Positions 9,396 through 18,589 of a stretch of 20,119 nucleotides of DNA are shown here, piece by piece; the stretch's first letter is position 1; every line of letters begins with the position of its first letter. Made by a program: the position numbers and the translations under genes. Location of the stretch: assembly GCA_009733575.1 (NCBI GenBank), contig ML769794.1:1-20119 (forward strand), given 5' to 3'. The notes beneath the pieces were generated by a model. That model was not told the origin of the DNA and did no database searches. It was given only the letters and a program-made list of their open reading frames with translations. The DNA is from Gymnopus androsaceus JB14 (lineage: Eukaryota; Basidiomycota; Agaricomycetes; Agaricales; Omphalotaceae).

Positions 9396-9710
9396 CATCA
9401 GCAAAACCTGGATGGTCGATAAGACATCTTAATACATTCTGGAGCAATGGTACCCTCTCCAGAGTGCTCCAGAGTGCTCAGAGTGCTCCAGAGTGCTCAG
9501 AGTGCTCCAGAGTGCTCAGAGCACTCAGAGCCATTCAATTGCTTTTTGATGGTTTTTTGATGGCTTTTTGACAGCTGTCAAACCTGTCCAAAAGCAATTA
9601 ATGACTCTGAGTGATCTGAGTGCTCTGAGCTCTCTGTAGCTCTCTGGAGAGGGTACCCTTGCTCCAGAATGTATTAAGATTTCTTATCAACCATCCAGGT
9701 TTTGCTGATC
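9396..9710. mobile_element. MITE (about 315 bp) with about 69-bp inverted arms
   Basis: The left arm from 9396 (CATCAGCAAAACCTGGATGG, ACATTCTGGAGCAA, GGTACCCTCTCCAGAG) is matched by the reverse complement of the right arm ending near 9710, with about four mismatches in 69 bp. The interior has a GAGTGCTCCA/GAGTGCTCAG tandem run (about 9460-9530) and a second inverted segment CAATTGCTTTTTGATGG...CAAAAGCAATT. It lies 32 bp from the related 159-bp element. Non-autonomous; no transposase here. Confidence 0.88.
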
Positions 9711-10485
9711 GAAGTCAAACTTGTTAGTACATAGATGCATTTCATGATCTCAAATTCGGAATGCCCTTGACTTGCACTAGAACAACATTCATAAAGTTGA
9801 AGTTGGCATACACAAAGTTGAGCTTGATGAACTGAATTTATTCAATTGCCATCAAAACAAAGCAGTCAAAAGTCGGAATATTCAGTGAATTCTGATGCCA
9901 TAGTCACTTGCCAGGAATGTTGAAGGCTTCCAGTGAGATCAAGGAAATGGAACCAAAAGTAAACATGGCTCAACCATAGGGCAAGTATGGCACCATTTTT
10001 CACAAAATATTTTGACTTCAACTTTGATTTCAACTTCAGGTTTCAAACTTGAAATCACATGTTTAACTCAAACTTTCAACTTTGGGACCAACTTCAACTT
10101 TTGACTTTCTCTATTTTAACTTGAACTTTAGGGCAATAGTAGTAATACCTGAGAACACAAGTGCTTCAACAGTTATTCACAGTATGTCAACCACAGAATA
10201 CATTCTATCCAACTAGTAACCTATTTAAAAAAGCATGATACCAATTTTCTCCAAAAATTTCAACTTCAACTTCCAGAACTTTCAACTTTGGGACCAACTT
10301 CAACTTTCAAATTTCTCTATTTTAAGTTGAACTTATTGAGGCGCAAGTACATCTTGTAACTTGAAAGTTGAAATCCCTTGACATGCACTAGAAATAGTAT
10401 ACTTAGAAGTTGAAGTTGAACAAGTCAATGTACACACATGAAATCAAAACGGATCAATCAAAAGTCGAAATATTTGGTGAAAAAT

Positions 10486-11384
10486 AACTTCATAGGCAAG
10501 GCTAGTGTATGTTCACTTGCATTTGACAATCCTCTGGTTGTGTTTGCTGTGCAACACAATTTCAAAAACCAACACAAAACTAAAACTAAATAGCAGTCAA
10601 TCACATAGCATCAGGTCATTGCAAAGAACAAGCAGAAGAGACATAAGAGTAATCAAGGGATTTCCTCTAGTTGCCTATCTTGCCCAAATCAAATACCATT
10701 CTAACTCTAGCCCAATGCCAGTGGTAGCCTCTGATCCCACAAGGGTAGCAGCTTTGGCATCTGTTATGATCTGTACAATAGATCAGATAGGTTGAGGTTT
10801 GAGAGTTGAGAATAGGAGTGAGACTCAGAAGTTGTCTGGGTCTCCAAATAGAGAACCTAATAGAAAACCTACTTATGTACTTTAAGGTTGGCTGAGCTTG
10901 GTCTGCGCATGGGTGGCATAAAAATGCACATCAAGCACATGTCAGTGGTATTGTGTACTGAGAGTTTGAGTGCAAGTGAAGTTCTGCTTGATCTAGGTCT
11001 ATCTCATGAAGTAGTTTTCATCTGTCTGCGTTGCGAGCCCAAGGCCGTCCTGTTCATAGTCAAGCTCAAATCATTCCAAGTCAATGAATTTCACCTTGCT
11101 TTTGCAGTTGTTTCAGGCTGGGATGTGTTAAAATTGGTTCCGGATGCCACAAATGACACGGCCATCTTCAAAGAAAGAGAGGGAGCTATGCAAGGAAGTT
11201 TGGAAAGTGGCGGAAAGTCGGGAAAAGGCAGTGAGGTAACTTTTATCAGAAAACTAGTGCTGGTCTTCAGAGTGCCCATGAACAATTGGATTGCATACTG
11301 TAGAGAGATACTCGGCTCCACCATAGTATTACAAATGTAGTGTAAAAAGTATGAAAGTAGAGAGACAAGAGTTAATATATGTAA
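10486..11384. other. Spacer with two unassigned plus-strand open frames
   Basis: Open frames at 10505-10795 (96 codons) and 10888-11340 (150 codons, starting MAELGLRMGGIKMHIKH) are uninterrupted but match nothing I recognise. The same stretch also reads fairly openly on the minus strand. They lie immediately downstream of the repeat region and end 45 bp from the 3' end of BTB gene 2. They may be relics of an inserted element. I do not call them genes. Confidence 0.4.
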
Positions 11385-12420
11385 CTAAAACTGAACTTGG
11401 TTCAACTCTGCAATCACTGCATTGTGCCACTCGTAGAGATGAGTCTTGCAGCACGATACATTGGGCTTAGCTGGGTTAGCTCCAAAACAGAAATCTTCAT
11501 CCATATTGCCCATCTCCTGTGCCATTTCATTATCTCCCACTTCAATAATATAGCTCCCAGAAAAGGACCTGAGGTTGTTGACATTTGTTAACTTCTTCAA
11601 TGTCAACTGAAAAACGTCTTGAACACTAAGTGAATCTGAATTGATGGGCTTTTTCACCAACAGAATTTTCAATTGGCCTTGCCCATCTCGCACTTGGTTT
11701 TTCAAATGGGGTTTTACAGTGTTCCTCCAGAGAGGACAACCATCGTGTATGTCCAAGACATTTTCAGCTTTGATCATAGCAAAGATGCACTGCTCGCGGA
11801 AATTTGCCTGCAAATGTGATTAGGGAACATGAGAGTAAAGCTAAAGAGAGCAAGCTACTCACCCAGCGAGTGCAAAGTCTGTGCGAGACTCCCATGTCCA
11901 TCAAAGTGTCGGAGCGCAAGTCAATGATGAATGGCACAAGAGAGGCCAGTAGAGGGGTGCAGTCTTCTACAACTCTCAAAACCGCCACATAATGTTCCGC
12001 AACATGTTGTCTAAAAATTGCTTGAGTTATAACAAGAAAAACATTGAGAAGTCCTTACTGAAAGTGAAAGCGACAGTATTCCTTAGCAAGAGGCATCCCC
12101 CATTGCTTTGTGAGTGAGAACACCTCTGCCAAGATATCAATAGAGATCCCATTGAGGTTAGGCGGAGCTTTAGAAGGATATATGAAGTGAAGGACTATCT
12201 TCAAAACAGAGGCATCCAATGTGGTGTCCACAATATGATGGGTGTTCAGAAGATAAGAAGGGAAGGTTTGACAAGCAACTGGAATATGACTTTCTTGGAT
12301 ATGGAACAAGTCTCCATCTACTGAGCGAAGGACAATGTCACCCTCAAGAACTGGAAAAAGCTAAGAATTAGTAGTGATTGCAAAAGTTCTAGCAGTGTAC
12401 GTACATGTTTGAGACTCCAT
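11385..12420 (-). CDS. BTB/POZ-like domain protein, copy 2 (292 residues)
   Basis: Minus-strand exons: 12420-12405 (a 16-nt microexon, MESQT plus one base), 12350-12059, 12010-11863 and 11807-11385 (stop TAG at 11385-11387). Introns are 54, 48 and 55 nt; the first donor is GTACGT. Total 292 residues. Exons 2 and 3 have exactly the same lengths as in copy 1 (292 and 148 nt). The proteins align throughout: LEGDIVLRSVDGDLFHIQE, LHFIYPSKAPPNL, WGMPLAKEYCRFHFQ, then AMIKAENVLDIHDGCPLWR. It also ends with a C-C-K-[ST]-H-L block followed by EL-[NS]-[QK]-VQF, as copy 1 does. Same inferred role as copy 1: a BTB-mediated dimerisation or adaptor protein of unknown target. The two genes converge tail to tail. 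Confidence 0.85.
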
Positions 12421-13193
12421 AAAGAAACTGGTGCAAGAGTAAGTGATAGAGGATGTGATTCTGAACGACACCATGCATTGGGGTTTTTATACTTACTTCT
12501 AGAAAGGCTTCTTTGTCTCTAGATGTGCCAATTCAGAAGCAGACATTACCTTTGTCTCTGTGAACCAGGCAACGGCCTTTGTGGGGTTGCTTGCTGTTCT
12601 TGATGGGTAAAACAAAGGTTAGAAAAATGAGGCAATTTAATTGATGCAAGAAAGGAATAATTGAAGAACCAGTAACTCCCAAGTAAGAAACAGCCTTTCA
12701 CATATGGATCATTGACTTAATTTTTAGTCGTTCTCCAACCATAATAGATAAGCTACTCAACTCATGGTTACCAGCAAGTCTTTGTCTGGATGAAAGGAAT
12801 GGGAGTACACCGCTAGTAGTGGCGTACGAAGTCTTATATGAGGAAAATGACGCAACTCTATTATGGTTCATAGCTCAATTCCAATTCAGACGGATTGAAG
12901 CTCGAACTTTCAGTAAATGTCCAAAATGCTATTTTTCATACATATTCTGAAGCAAGAAGCTTCAGCTGACCCAAAAACATCAACTACCGAAGCCGGCAAA
13001 AGCATTCCATTTCAGGACTGCTGAAATGGAATACTTTGGCCGACTTCCGTAATTTATGTTTTCGAGTCAGCTCTAGGAAATATTAATTTTCTATAATACC
13101 CTGAAAAAGTACATTTCTGGTATCTATTGAATTAGATCATTTCGCACAATGCTTCAGTCAGACTGAAGCATAATCATTGGCAGTGTGATTCTT
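12421..13193. other. Upstream region of BTB gene 2, reaching the 3' end of the 374-residue gene
   Basis: No coding sequence supported. It should include the promoter of BTB gene 2 (high-coordinate side of 12420) and the 3' untranslated end of the 374-residue gene. The only structure seen is the degenerate palindrome at 12921-13120, listed separately. Confidence 0.5.
12921..13120. mobile_element. Degenerate palindromic element (about 200 bp), old MITE-like
   Basis: The central arms meet at ATTCCATTTCAG-GACTG-CTGAAATGGAAT (about 13006-13034). The imperfect pairing continues outward through AAAACATCAACTACCGAAG against the reverse complement of CTTCCGTAATTTATGTTTT, then AGCTGAC/GTCAGCT, and more weakly to CCAAAATG (12921) and CATTTCTGG (13120). 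Arms carry many mismatches, so it is older than the other MITEs. There is no coding capacity and no clear target duplication. Confidence 0.65.
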
Positions 13194-14795
13194 TCAAGTG
13201 CGTCTATGGTCAACTTCTTCAAGAGGAATATAACGGAGGTCGAAACTTTGTTCCGGTGAACCAGCTAATTCTGAGCGTATAATCAGATTAATACCTGGGA
13301 GAAAAGACATTTTTGCTCACCTTCAATACGAGAAGAGTAGTTGAAGTGAAGGCGTGGTTCTGGGGAAGGAGCTGATACAACTTATAATCAGAACAATGCC
13401 CCTGAGTATGCGTATTTATTCACCTCGAGCTGTGTTTTTATGGAAAGAGTTTCGGTTTCGGAAAGCCTGCCTTTGTGGGAGAAGAGGATGATGACGCCGG
13501 TGAGTTCCTTTGTTGAAAAAACCACATAAGGGTTAGAACAAGAAGGCATAAACTGATTTAGACTCACCTCCATCATGCCTGTCTGCTCTCCGAGGGCTAC
13601 GGGATCTTTCGCTGTTCGTGGAATGAGTATAGGGAGAAGGTCCTGGAAATTCCAAACGTTCTTCCAAGGATAAGTTCCCAGTTCGAGGATGGAGCCTTGG
13701 GTCCTGGGAAGGTGGATTGGCTGTGAATTTCAATGAATAAGTTCGTACACTTGGGTAAGACAAAGATAAAGAACATACTGGACTTATTTGAGATTTTCTC
13801 TCTGACATCATGAAGACTGGCTGAAGGCCCTCCATCACACCTGTGTGGATCCGCTGCTCTACGAGGACTACGAGATCTTTCCCGGTTCGCAGAATGAGTA
13901 TGGGAAGATGGCCTTGGTACTTGTGATTCCAAATAATTTTCTGAGGATGAATGCGCAGTTCGAGGACGGAGCCTTGGGTCCCGGGAAGGCGAATTGGCTG
14001 TGAATGTCGATGAATAAGTTGTACAATATGGTAAGACAAAGATAAAGAGCGTACCGGACTGATTTGAGATTTTCTCTCCGACATCATGAAGACTGGATGA
14101 AGGATCTGGAGTGTAGAAATAAGGAACGTCATTGACATATAGTATTCCAACCATTTTACCTTTTCCTTCCACCACGGTGGCTGGTCCTGTAATAAGATGT
14201 AGGCGTGGAAGAGAGGTAAGATATGAATTTCATACCTTCAGTTATGGTCACGAACTCGGGGGACTTCAAAGCAGCAAAGATATCTCCGGATATATTGACA
14301 GGGCTATCCAATATGAACAAGCTGAGTATAACTGAAAAACATAAACTCACTCTGGTCCCTGCACCTTAATGAACCACCCATCCGACAGCCGCAGTTTAAT
14401 ATTCAGAGAAGGATTCTCCATCTATCAAAGAGACAAAGGCGTTATTGAAGGTTATCATAAGAAGAAACATTTCATACAAATATAGGTACAAGTGTGTTCA
14501 GAATTAGCGGTCGATTTTCTGTTGGAGATGTGATGTCGCCTGCTGCTTTATAAACGCTAACCGTTGTGCGGGACTCCGACACCTGCTTTTGATCAAGGGG
14601 ATGGAGCAGTCGCAAACGGGTAACTTCAATCCCAAACCAATTGTCGTCCGTTACAGGGAGCAGTTCCGTTAGGCTTTTTGCAGTATTTGGCTGAAGGATG
14701 ACATTCCTGTTCCGGGCAAGTAATCAAGACAAAGAAAGCATCCACACAAAAGCCGCTGCTTACCAGATTTGAGATCGCAACTTAGCCACTGACAT
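13194..14795 (-). CDS. Uncharacterised 374-residue protein, ten exons, SR-like tandem repeat
   Basis: Minus-strand exons: 14795-14764, 14706-14478, 14421-14351, 14303-14236, 14186-14055, 13997-13779, 13720-13568, 13507-13424, 13380-13321 and 13270-13194 (TGA). Every phase matches and introns are 43-60 nt, giving 374 residues starting MSVAKLRSQIW. Residues 1-145 look globular (LRLSDGWFIKVQGPDPVNIS, GKMVGILYVNDVPYFYTPDP). Residues about 146-300 are a duplicated Pro/Ser/Arg-rich unit, each copy holding SLHDV-EKISN, PSRDPRL/PSQDPRL and RSRSPRR. RSRSPRR resembles SR-protein RS dipeptides, so phosphorylation or RNA association is conceivable but only inferred. No domain was recognised. For the fourth exon I chose the 47-nt intron (14304-14350) over a 29-nt alternative with the same phase. 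Upstream, 14796-15024 is short and probably promoter. Confidence 0.75.
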
Positions 14796-15024
14796 TGGAG
14801 GCAGTGAAGACAAAGGAGATGTTAGTTGCAAGAGATGAGGGGATGAAAGATCGAGGGAAAGAAAGGCGGAAGAAGGCTGAATTCTGACGCATCCATTTTT
14901 ATACCTTTTCCCATACTCGTGTTTTCTTTGTGCTAGAACATGAGGCAAACTGCAAAGAAAGATCACTCAATTCTCATGTGATCGTGTTATACAGACAAAG
15001 AACAACGAAGTATATTGATATGTA

Positions 15025-17654
15025 TTACATGCTTTGTCTGGGGTTTGGAAGATTCAGACTTTTGTTTTTGAGGTACGTGAACATGCAGATCGCGACCTGC
15101 ACCCATTCGAGCAGCTCTGCTTGATGGAACAAAAATGACACCTTGTCCTCCAACTGAGGTAGATAGATGTTCAAAACGAATTCATCGAGAACCATTCCCG
15201 ACTCATGGACAGAATCTATATCGGAAGGAAGTACGGTGCGAACATGGTCGAGAAACGCCAGTGTTGGTTGAAAGAGCACGCTAACATGGAATGCATTCGG
15301 TTTGATCAACAATCGATGATGCTGGCCAGCTCCGAGGAGCCTGTTGTCCGTGCCAACCGAGGAAAGGGCAGACTGTACGGTGTTTTCTGCCGAGCCTTGT
15401 ACAAGACATCACACCCTCTTCTTCGTTAGTTAAATAGTCGTAGACTAGGGTCTTTATCTGCAGGGGTCGACTGAGCTGATGATGGTCAAAGGCGGATTGC
15501 GGAAGCTTACCTCTGCTTGGATGGAAACCCATATTTCCACAAGAGGGAAAAGCGTACCAGGTTTGGTTCCTGCAGAGTCTTTAAAATCTCTTCGCTGTAT
15601 CAAAAAAAGTTATTTTAAAGTGCATTAGAAGAACAAATCACTTACAGAACCTATCCTATTTGCGACTTCGTATATCACTCTCAGGCCCTGAGCAACAGCA
15701 TCCATCTTTGAGTACAAGGTCCAGAGATCAGCGATGGATCAGAAGAAAATATGTATACTCCTTCGGACTTGGTAGTAGAGAATCCAAACATAGAGCTACG
15801 TTTGCCATATTCTGCTCTTTCTGATACTTCCTCGACCGTCATCTCAATTAGCGAGTATATTTCGCTCGAGAGTCGCTGCGCGACAATGTCAAGTGTGGCT
15901 CCTAATCGACCTAGGACAGCTAAAGATTCCAGTACCGTCTCCAGGTAGGCGAAGGAATCTGCTTCTGGGTTGAGTAGCGTTTGAGGATGGCGAGAAGACA
16001 TGTTATAATTGAAGGAGGCTGTTGGCGCGGCACCGTTGGGCTCGTTTACATCCATAGGCGCATCATTAGGCCTCAGCGTGAGATCCTGCAGGAAATGTGC
16101 CAAACGGGTGCTCGGGAACGATGGTGAAGACGGTGACATGTCCGGTAAAACTGCAGGTGGTTCATCTTCGAATTCAACCTTGGGAACTTGATATACGGAG
16201 TCAGACAGCGCGAAAGAAAGAGGAGTGGAGACTCACAAGTTCGCTGATTTGGAGTATACAACGCCCATCGAGAGTCGCACCAGAAAGACTTGAGGAACAA
16301 GTGACTATGAAGCTCATCCACCAAGATTTCACGTAAAGCCTATGAATATTTAAATGAGAAATCGGACTATTGATTACATCCAGCACCTACAGTTTCTTGG
16401 CCTCATAGATAACTTCTGAGATCTGAGACTGCGCCAATCTCCTGCATGTCAGGCTTGTTGATGATTTTTAAATTTCGAACCAGAAGAACGGAGGCCTGCA
16501 GTAGGCGTTTTTCGGACATTAAAGTCTCAAGGAGATCGGGTATTGTCTTGAGATGTTCGCTAAATCAAGTCAATTGGAATTTCATGCATTATGGTCTTGA
16601 CGACATACATCTGATCCAGCAGACGCATCATCTCTTCAAGAGTCTGACCTCTTGACCACATTTGAACTAAATCAGCTCGTTTGCTTCCCAAAGCTTCTTT
16701 GGACTCTTGGAGAGATGACCGCGCTTTATTCACCTGTGTCTGAGTTTCTGAAAGATGGTTCAAAAAGAGACGCGTGGTGGGGCAACGATGCAGCTAACGC
16801 CTGGTAGTACTCTATGTAAAGTTTGAGCTGAGTGGACCACGTTATAGAGTATTGAAACGCACTATCAACGGTGCCTTTTAAAGCACTGAAGAGTTTGTAC
16901 TTTGTCTCTTGGAAATCATCCAGGTCTTTGCCTGCAGACTTTTGATCCAAAAGGTCCACAGCAAGGTCCACTGGATTAAACTTGGGGGTTCGGTCAGAGT
17001 AGTTTCGAATGTGAGGAGGGTGTATCCTACTTCGGGATCAACGACAAATTCCCATCCATCTTCAACTTCATTCAAGACGGCTGAATCTCCGAGTTAGCCT
17101 GCTATTAGCGAATGACCATCTGATTGCATACCATCGATATCTCCTGGCCGAGATTTTGCAGTTCTTCTACCTGGCATTCTCTTCTGATATTGCTGCTGCC
17201 TAGCCATCTCTGCCGCCTTTTCTTCATCTCGCATCCTCTGATACTCCATATCGTCACTTCCATTGGTCATGGCGCGTCGTCTAGTTCCAGCTGATTGAAA
17301 GGCAGAAAGAACAGTGCTTAAAGCCGGAGATGTGGCATCATCTTCGCTCTGCTGTCGCTGAGGCTGCCGGGATCCAGAAGGGGCATTGGGGCTGTTCCGC
17401 GCATTGCATGAGACCGTTGAATTTCCACTTCGGTCTAGCTCGGAATTTCGACTTCTCAATTCCGATCTCTGAGGGCGTGAAGGACCATTGCTGTGGCGAG
17501 CGGAATCAGAGGTGTATGAGCCGTTACTAGGCGTTGTTGGCCGTGAAATCTGTAAAGGTCTTGTTGCAATAGAGCCAGGGGGAGAAGTAATATCATTCCT
17601 AGAGACTGAAGGGGAACGATTTTGACGAGTAGGGAATGGCGGAGCACGCGACGT
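15025..17654 (-). pseudogene. SEC8: SEC8 (exocyst subunit EXOC4) pseudogene
   Basis: Sec8 is a core subunit of the exocyst, which tethers secretory vesicles at the plasma membrane. Blocks in order on the minus strand: SRAPPFPTRQNRSPSVSR (17600-17654), RMPGRRTAKSRPGDID, EDGWEFVVDPE, FNPVDLAVDLLDQ, YYQALAASLPHHASL, GSKRADLVQMWSRGQTLEEM, IPDLLETLMSEKRLLQASVL, LHSHLFLKSFWCDSRWALY, LAHFLQDLTLRPNDAPMD, SFAYLETVLESLAVLGRL, RRDFKDSAGTKPGTLFPLVE and AFHVSVLFQPTLAFLDHVR. Spliceable introns remain. Lesions: the usual initiator before SRAPPFP reads ACG (17652-17654); one extra base in an A run at 16762-16766 shifts the frame; TGA at 16403-16405; out-of-frame internal deletions near 15725 (before DLWTLYSK) and near 15408 (after YDYLTNEEEG). 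The similarity ends at FLFHQA (about 15126), so roughly the last third or more of Sec8 is missing. Strong identification; nonfunctional. Confidence 0.9.
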
Positions 17655-17912
17655 GGCAGTCCCGCTCGTATCCCTAGACCATGAGAATGTGGCGTTTTGG
17701 AACCCTATCTCGTCCGTCGATGGTTGTATGGCGTTCAAAGCTTGAGTCGAAGAGGGCGATTCAAACCCATCTAGCAGCTCGGTCTAAAATGCCAGGATCA
17801 GTTCGACAATAAGCGACTTTTCAGAAGATGACGCACATTGCTGAGAAAATCAGTAATCCTATCCAGCGAAACCTTCGCCACCTGTGCTCTGATCCAATAC
17901 ATGAATATAGCA
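17655..17912 (-). pseudogene. ABCC-type multidrug transporter fragment fused ahead of SEC8
   Basis: Minus-strand exon from about 17912 to 17837 reads IFMYWIRAQVAKVSLDRITD then FLSN. A 53-nt GT/AG intron (17784-17836) follows. The next exon from 17783 reads TELLDGFESPS and then DEIGFQNATFSWSRDTSGTA. The pair KVSLDRI-DFL--TELL plus IGF--A-FSWS is the linker between the first membrane domain and the first nucleotide-binding domain of fungal ABCC transporters, just before Walker A. No Walker A, signature or Walker B follows; instead the frame runs uninterrupted into SEC8 (SRAPPFP). The 5' side stops at the edge of the direct repeat at 17898, with overlap of a few codons. Subfamily from memory, no search made. 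Confidence 0.72.
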
Positions 17913-17986
17913 TCCATCCTTGGCATATCCGTAAACGGTCCAAGTCACTAGCAAAACAATGTTGACATATTGTGTGCCTTCGAGTC

Positions 17987-18037
<51 letters not shown>

Positions 18038-18531
18038 ATGTCAACATTTCAAACAAGCTAAGTAGAACATACTTGAATTCGGAATTGACACAGTTCCGAT
18101 TCCAACTCTAAATCTGCAAGACTTCAAATACTTTCTAAAGCCCATTTTCCTGCTCCAATTTAGAGGCATTTCAAGAGACGGCGGGAAATAAAAATCTTGA
18201 TAAAGTCGAAATTGCCAATGGACGCAGTAACTCAAGTAGAGAATATATTTTCGGAACTGATCGGAAGTGAACTCTGGGCGCTAGAAATGGAGTCCGGCCA
18301 GCCGGAGATTGGATTGAGTCGGGATTTCTGTGCGCTTTGGGCTCATGTTAAATTCACTGGGATTCTGAAGATTCTGTAGATTCAAGCTCTTTGTTGGACA
18401 CAAAGACCTGCAACACAGGCGCAATCTCGATCTGCCTAACTTTTCCAGACATTTGCTTTGTTTTCTTTCAAAGGTCCAAGTTGCAATGATACGCCGTGAT
18501 ACATCTCAGATCTCAATACATTTACTTTACG
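17898..18531. repeat. Long direct repeat, copy 1
   Basis: It begins TACATGAATATAGCATCC and matches 19492-20119 almost perfectly. Differences seen are the (GA)n length (47 against 41 nt) and one substitution (18241 G against 19829 A). The right limit is a minimum, because the second copy runs into the end of the window. The body has no convincing gene; a 64-codon minus-strand frame (18041-18235) is present in both copies. Inside, 12-bp inverted arms AATGTTGACATA (17958-17969) and TATGTCAACATT (18037-18048) flank the GA tract. It may be an LTR or another transposon end, but typical TG...CA ends, primer site and polypurine tract could not be shown. Confidence 0.9.
17988..18034. repeat. (GA)n microsatellite, 47 nt
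   Basis: A pure AG/GA dinucleotide run inside direct-repeat copy 1. The equivalent in copy 2 is at 19582-19622 and is 41 nt, so it has changed by three units since duplication. Confidence 0.95.
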
Positions 18532-18589
18532 ACTCCTTGCCCGATTGCCAGGTGAGCTTCAAAAGATGTTCATAATGACTCGGAAGCAC

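Larger units (their letters stand above)
8796..10485. repeat. AACTTCAACTTT-type dispersed repeat region
   Basis: Low-complexity modules of AACTT/CAACTTT recur: A1 about 8796-8925, A2 about 10005-10145 and A3 about 10253-10335. A1 and A2 share AAATCACATGTT-AACTCAA and a following GGGGAATA/GGGCAATA block, so they are diverged copies. A second module begins CCCTTGACTTGCACTAGAA (B1, about 9755-9885) or CCCTTGACATGCACTAGAA (B2, about 10369-10485). It continues to AAGTTGAAGTTG and CAATCAAAAGTCG-type sequence. Two MITEs sit between A1 and B1. No protein-coding transposon sequence is visible. Module limits are approximate. Confidence 0.6.

Noticed and set aside
9460..9530. GAGTGCTCCA tandem run as a CRISPR-like array
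   Set aside because: The units are contiguous and lie inside a eukaryotic MITE; there are no spacers.
10660..10800. Possible LTR or primer-binding-site sequence (GGGATCAGAGG-like on the minus strand, TGTTATGATCTG on the plus strand)
   Set aside because: The resemblance to initiator-tRNA primer sites is only partial and no second LTR copy was found in the window.
10888..11340. 150-codon open frame on the plus strand
   Set aside because: Uninterrupted, but no family recognised, in a repeat-rich spacer, with similar openness on the other strand; described as a spacer, not a gene.
14322..14350. A 29-nt intron in the 374-residue gene
   Set aside because: Too short for splicing in this genome; the acceptor at 14304-14306 gives a 47-nt intron with the same phase.
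18041..18235. 64-codon minus-strand frame present in both direct-repeat copies
   Set aside because: Its duplication only reflects the repeat; no motif or splice context supports coding.
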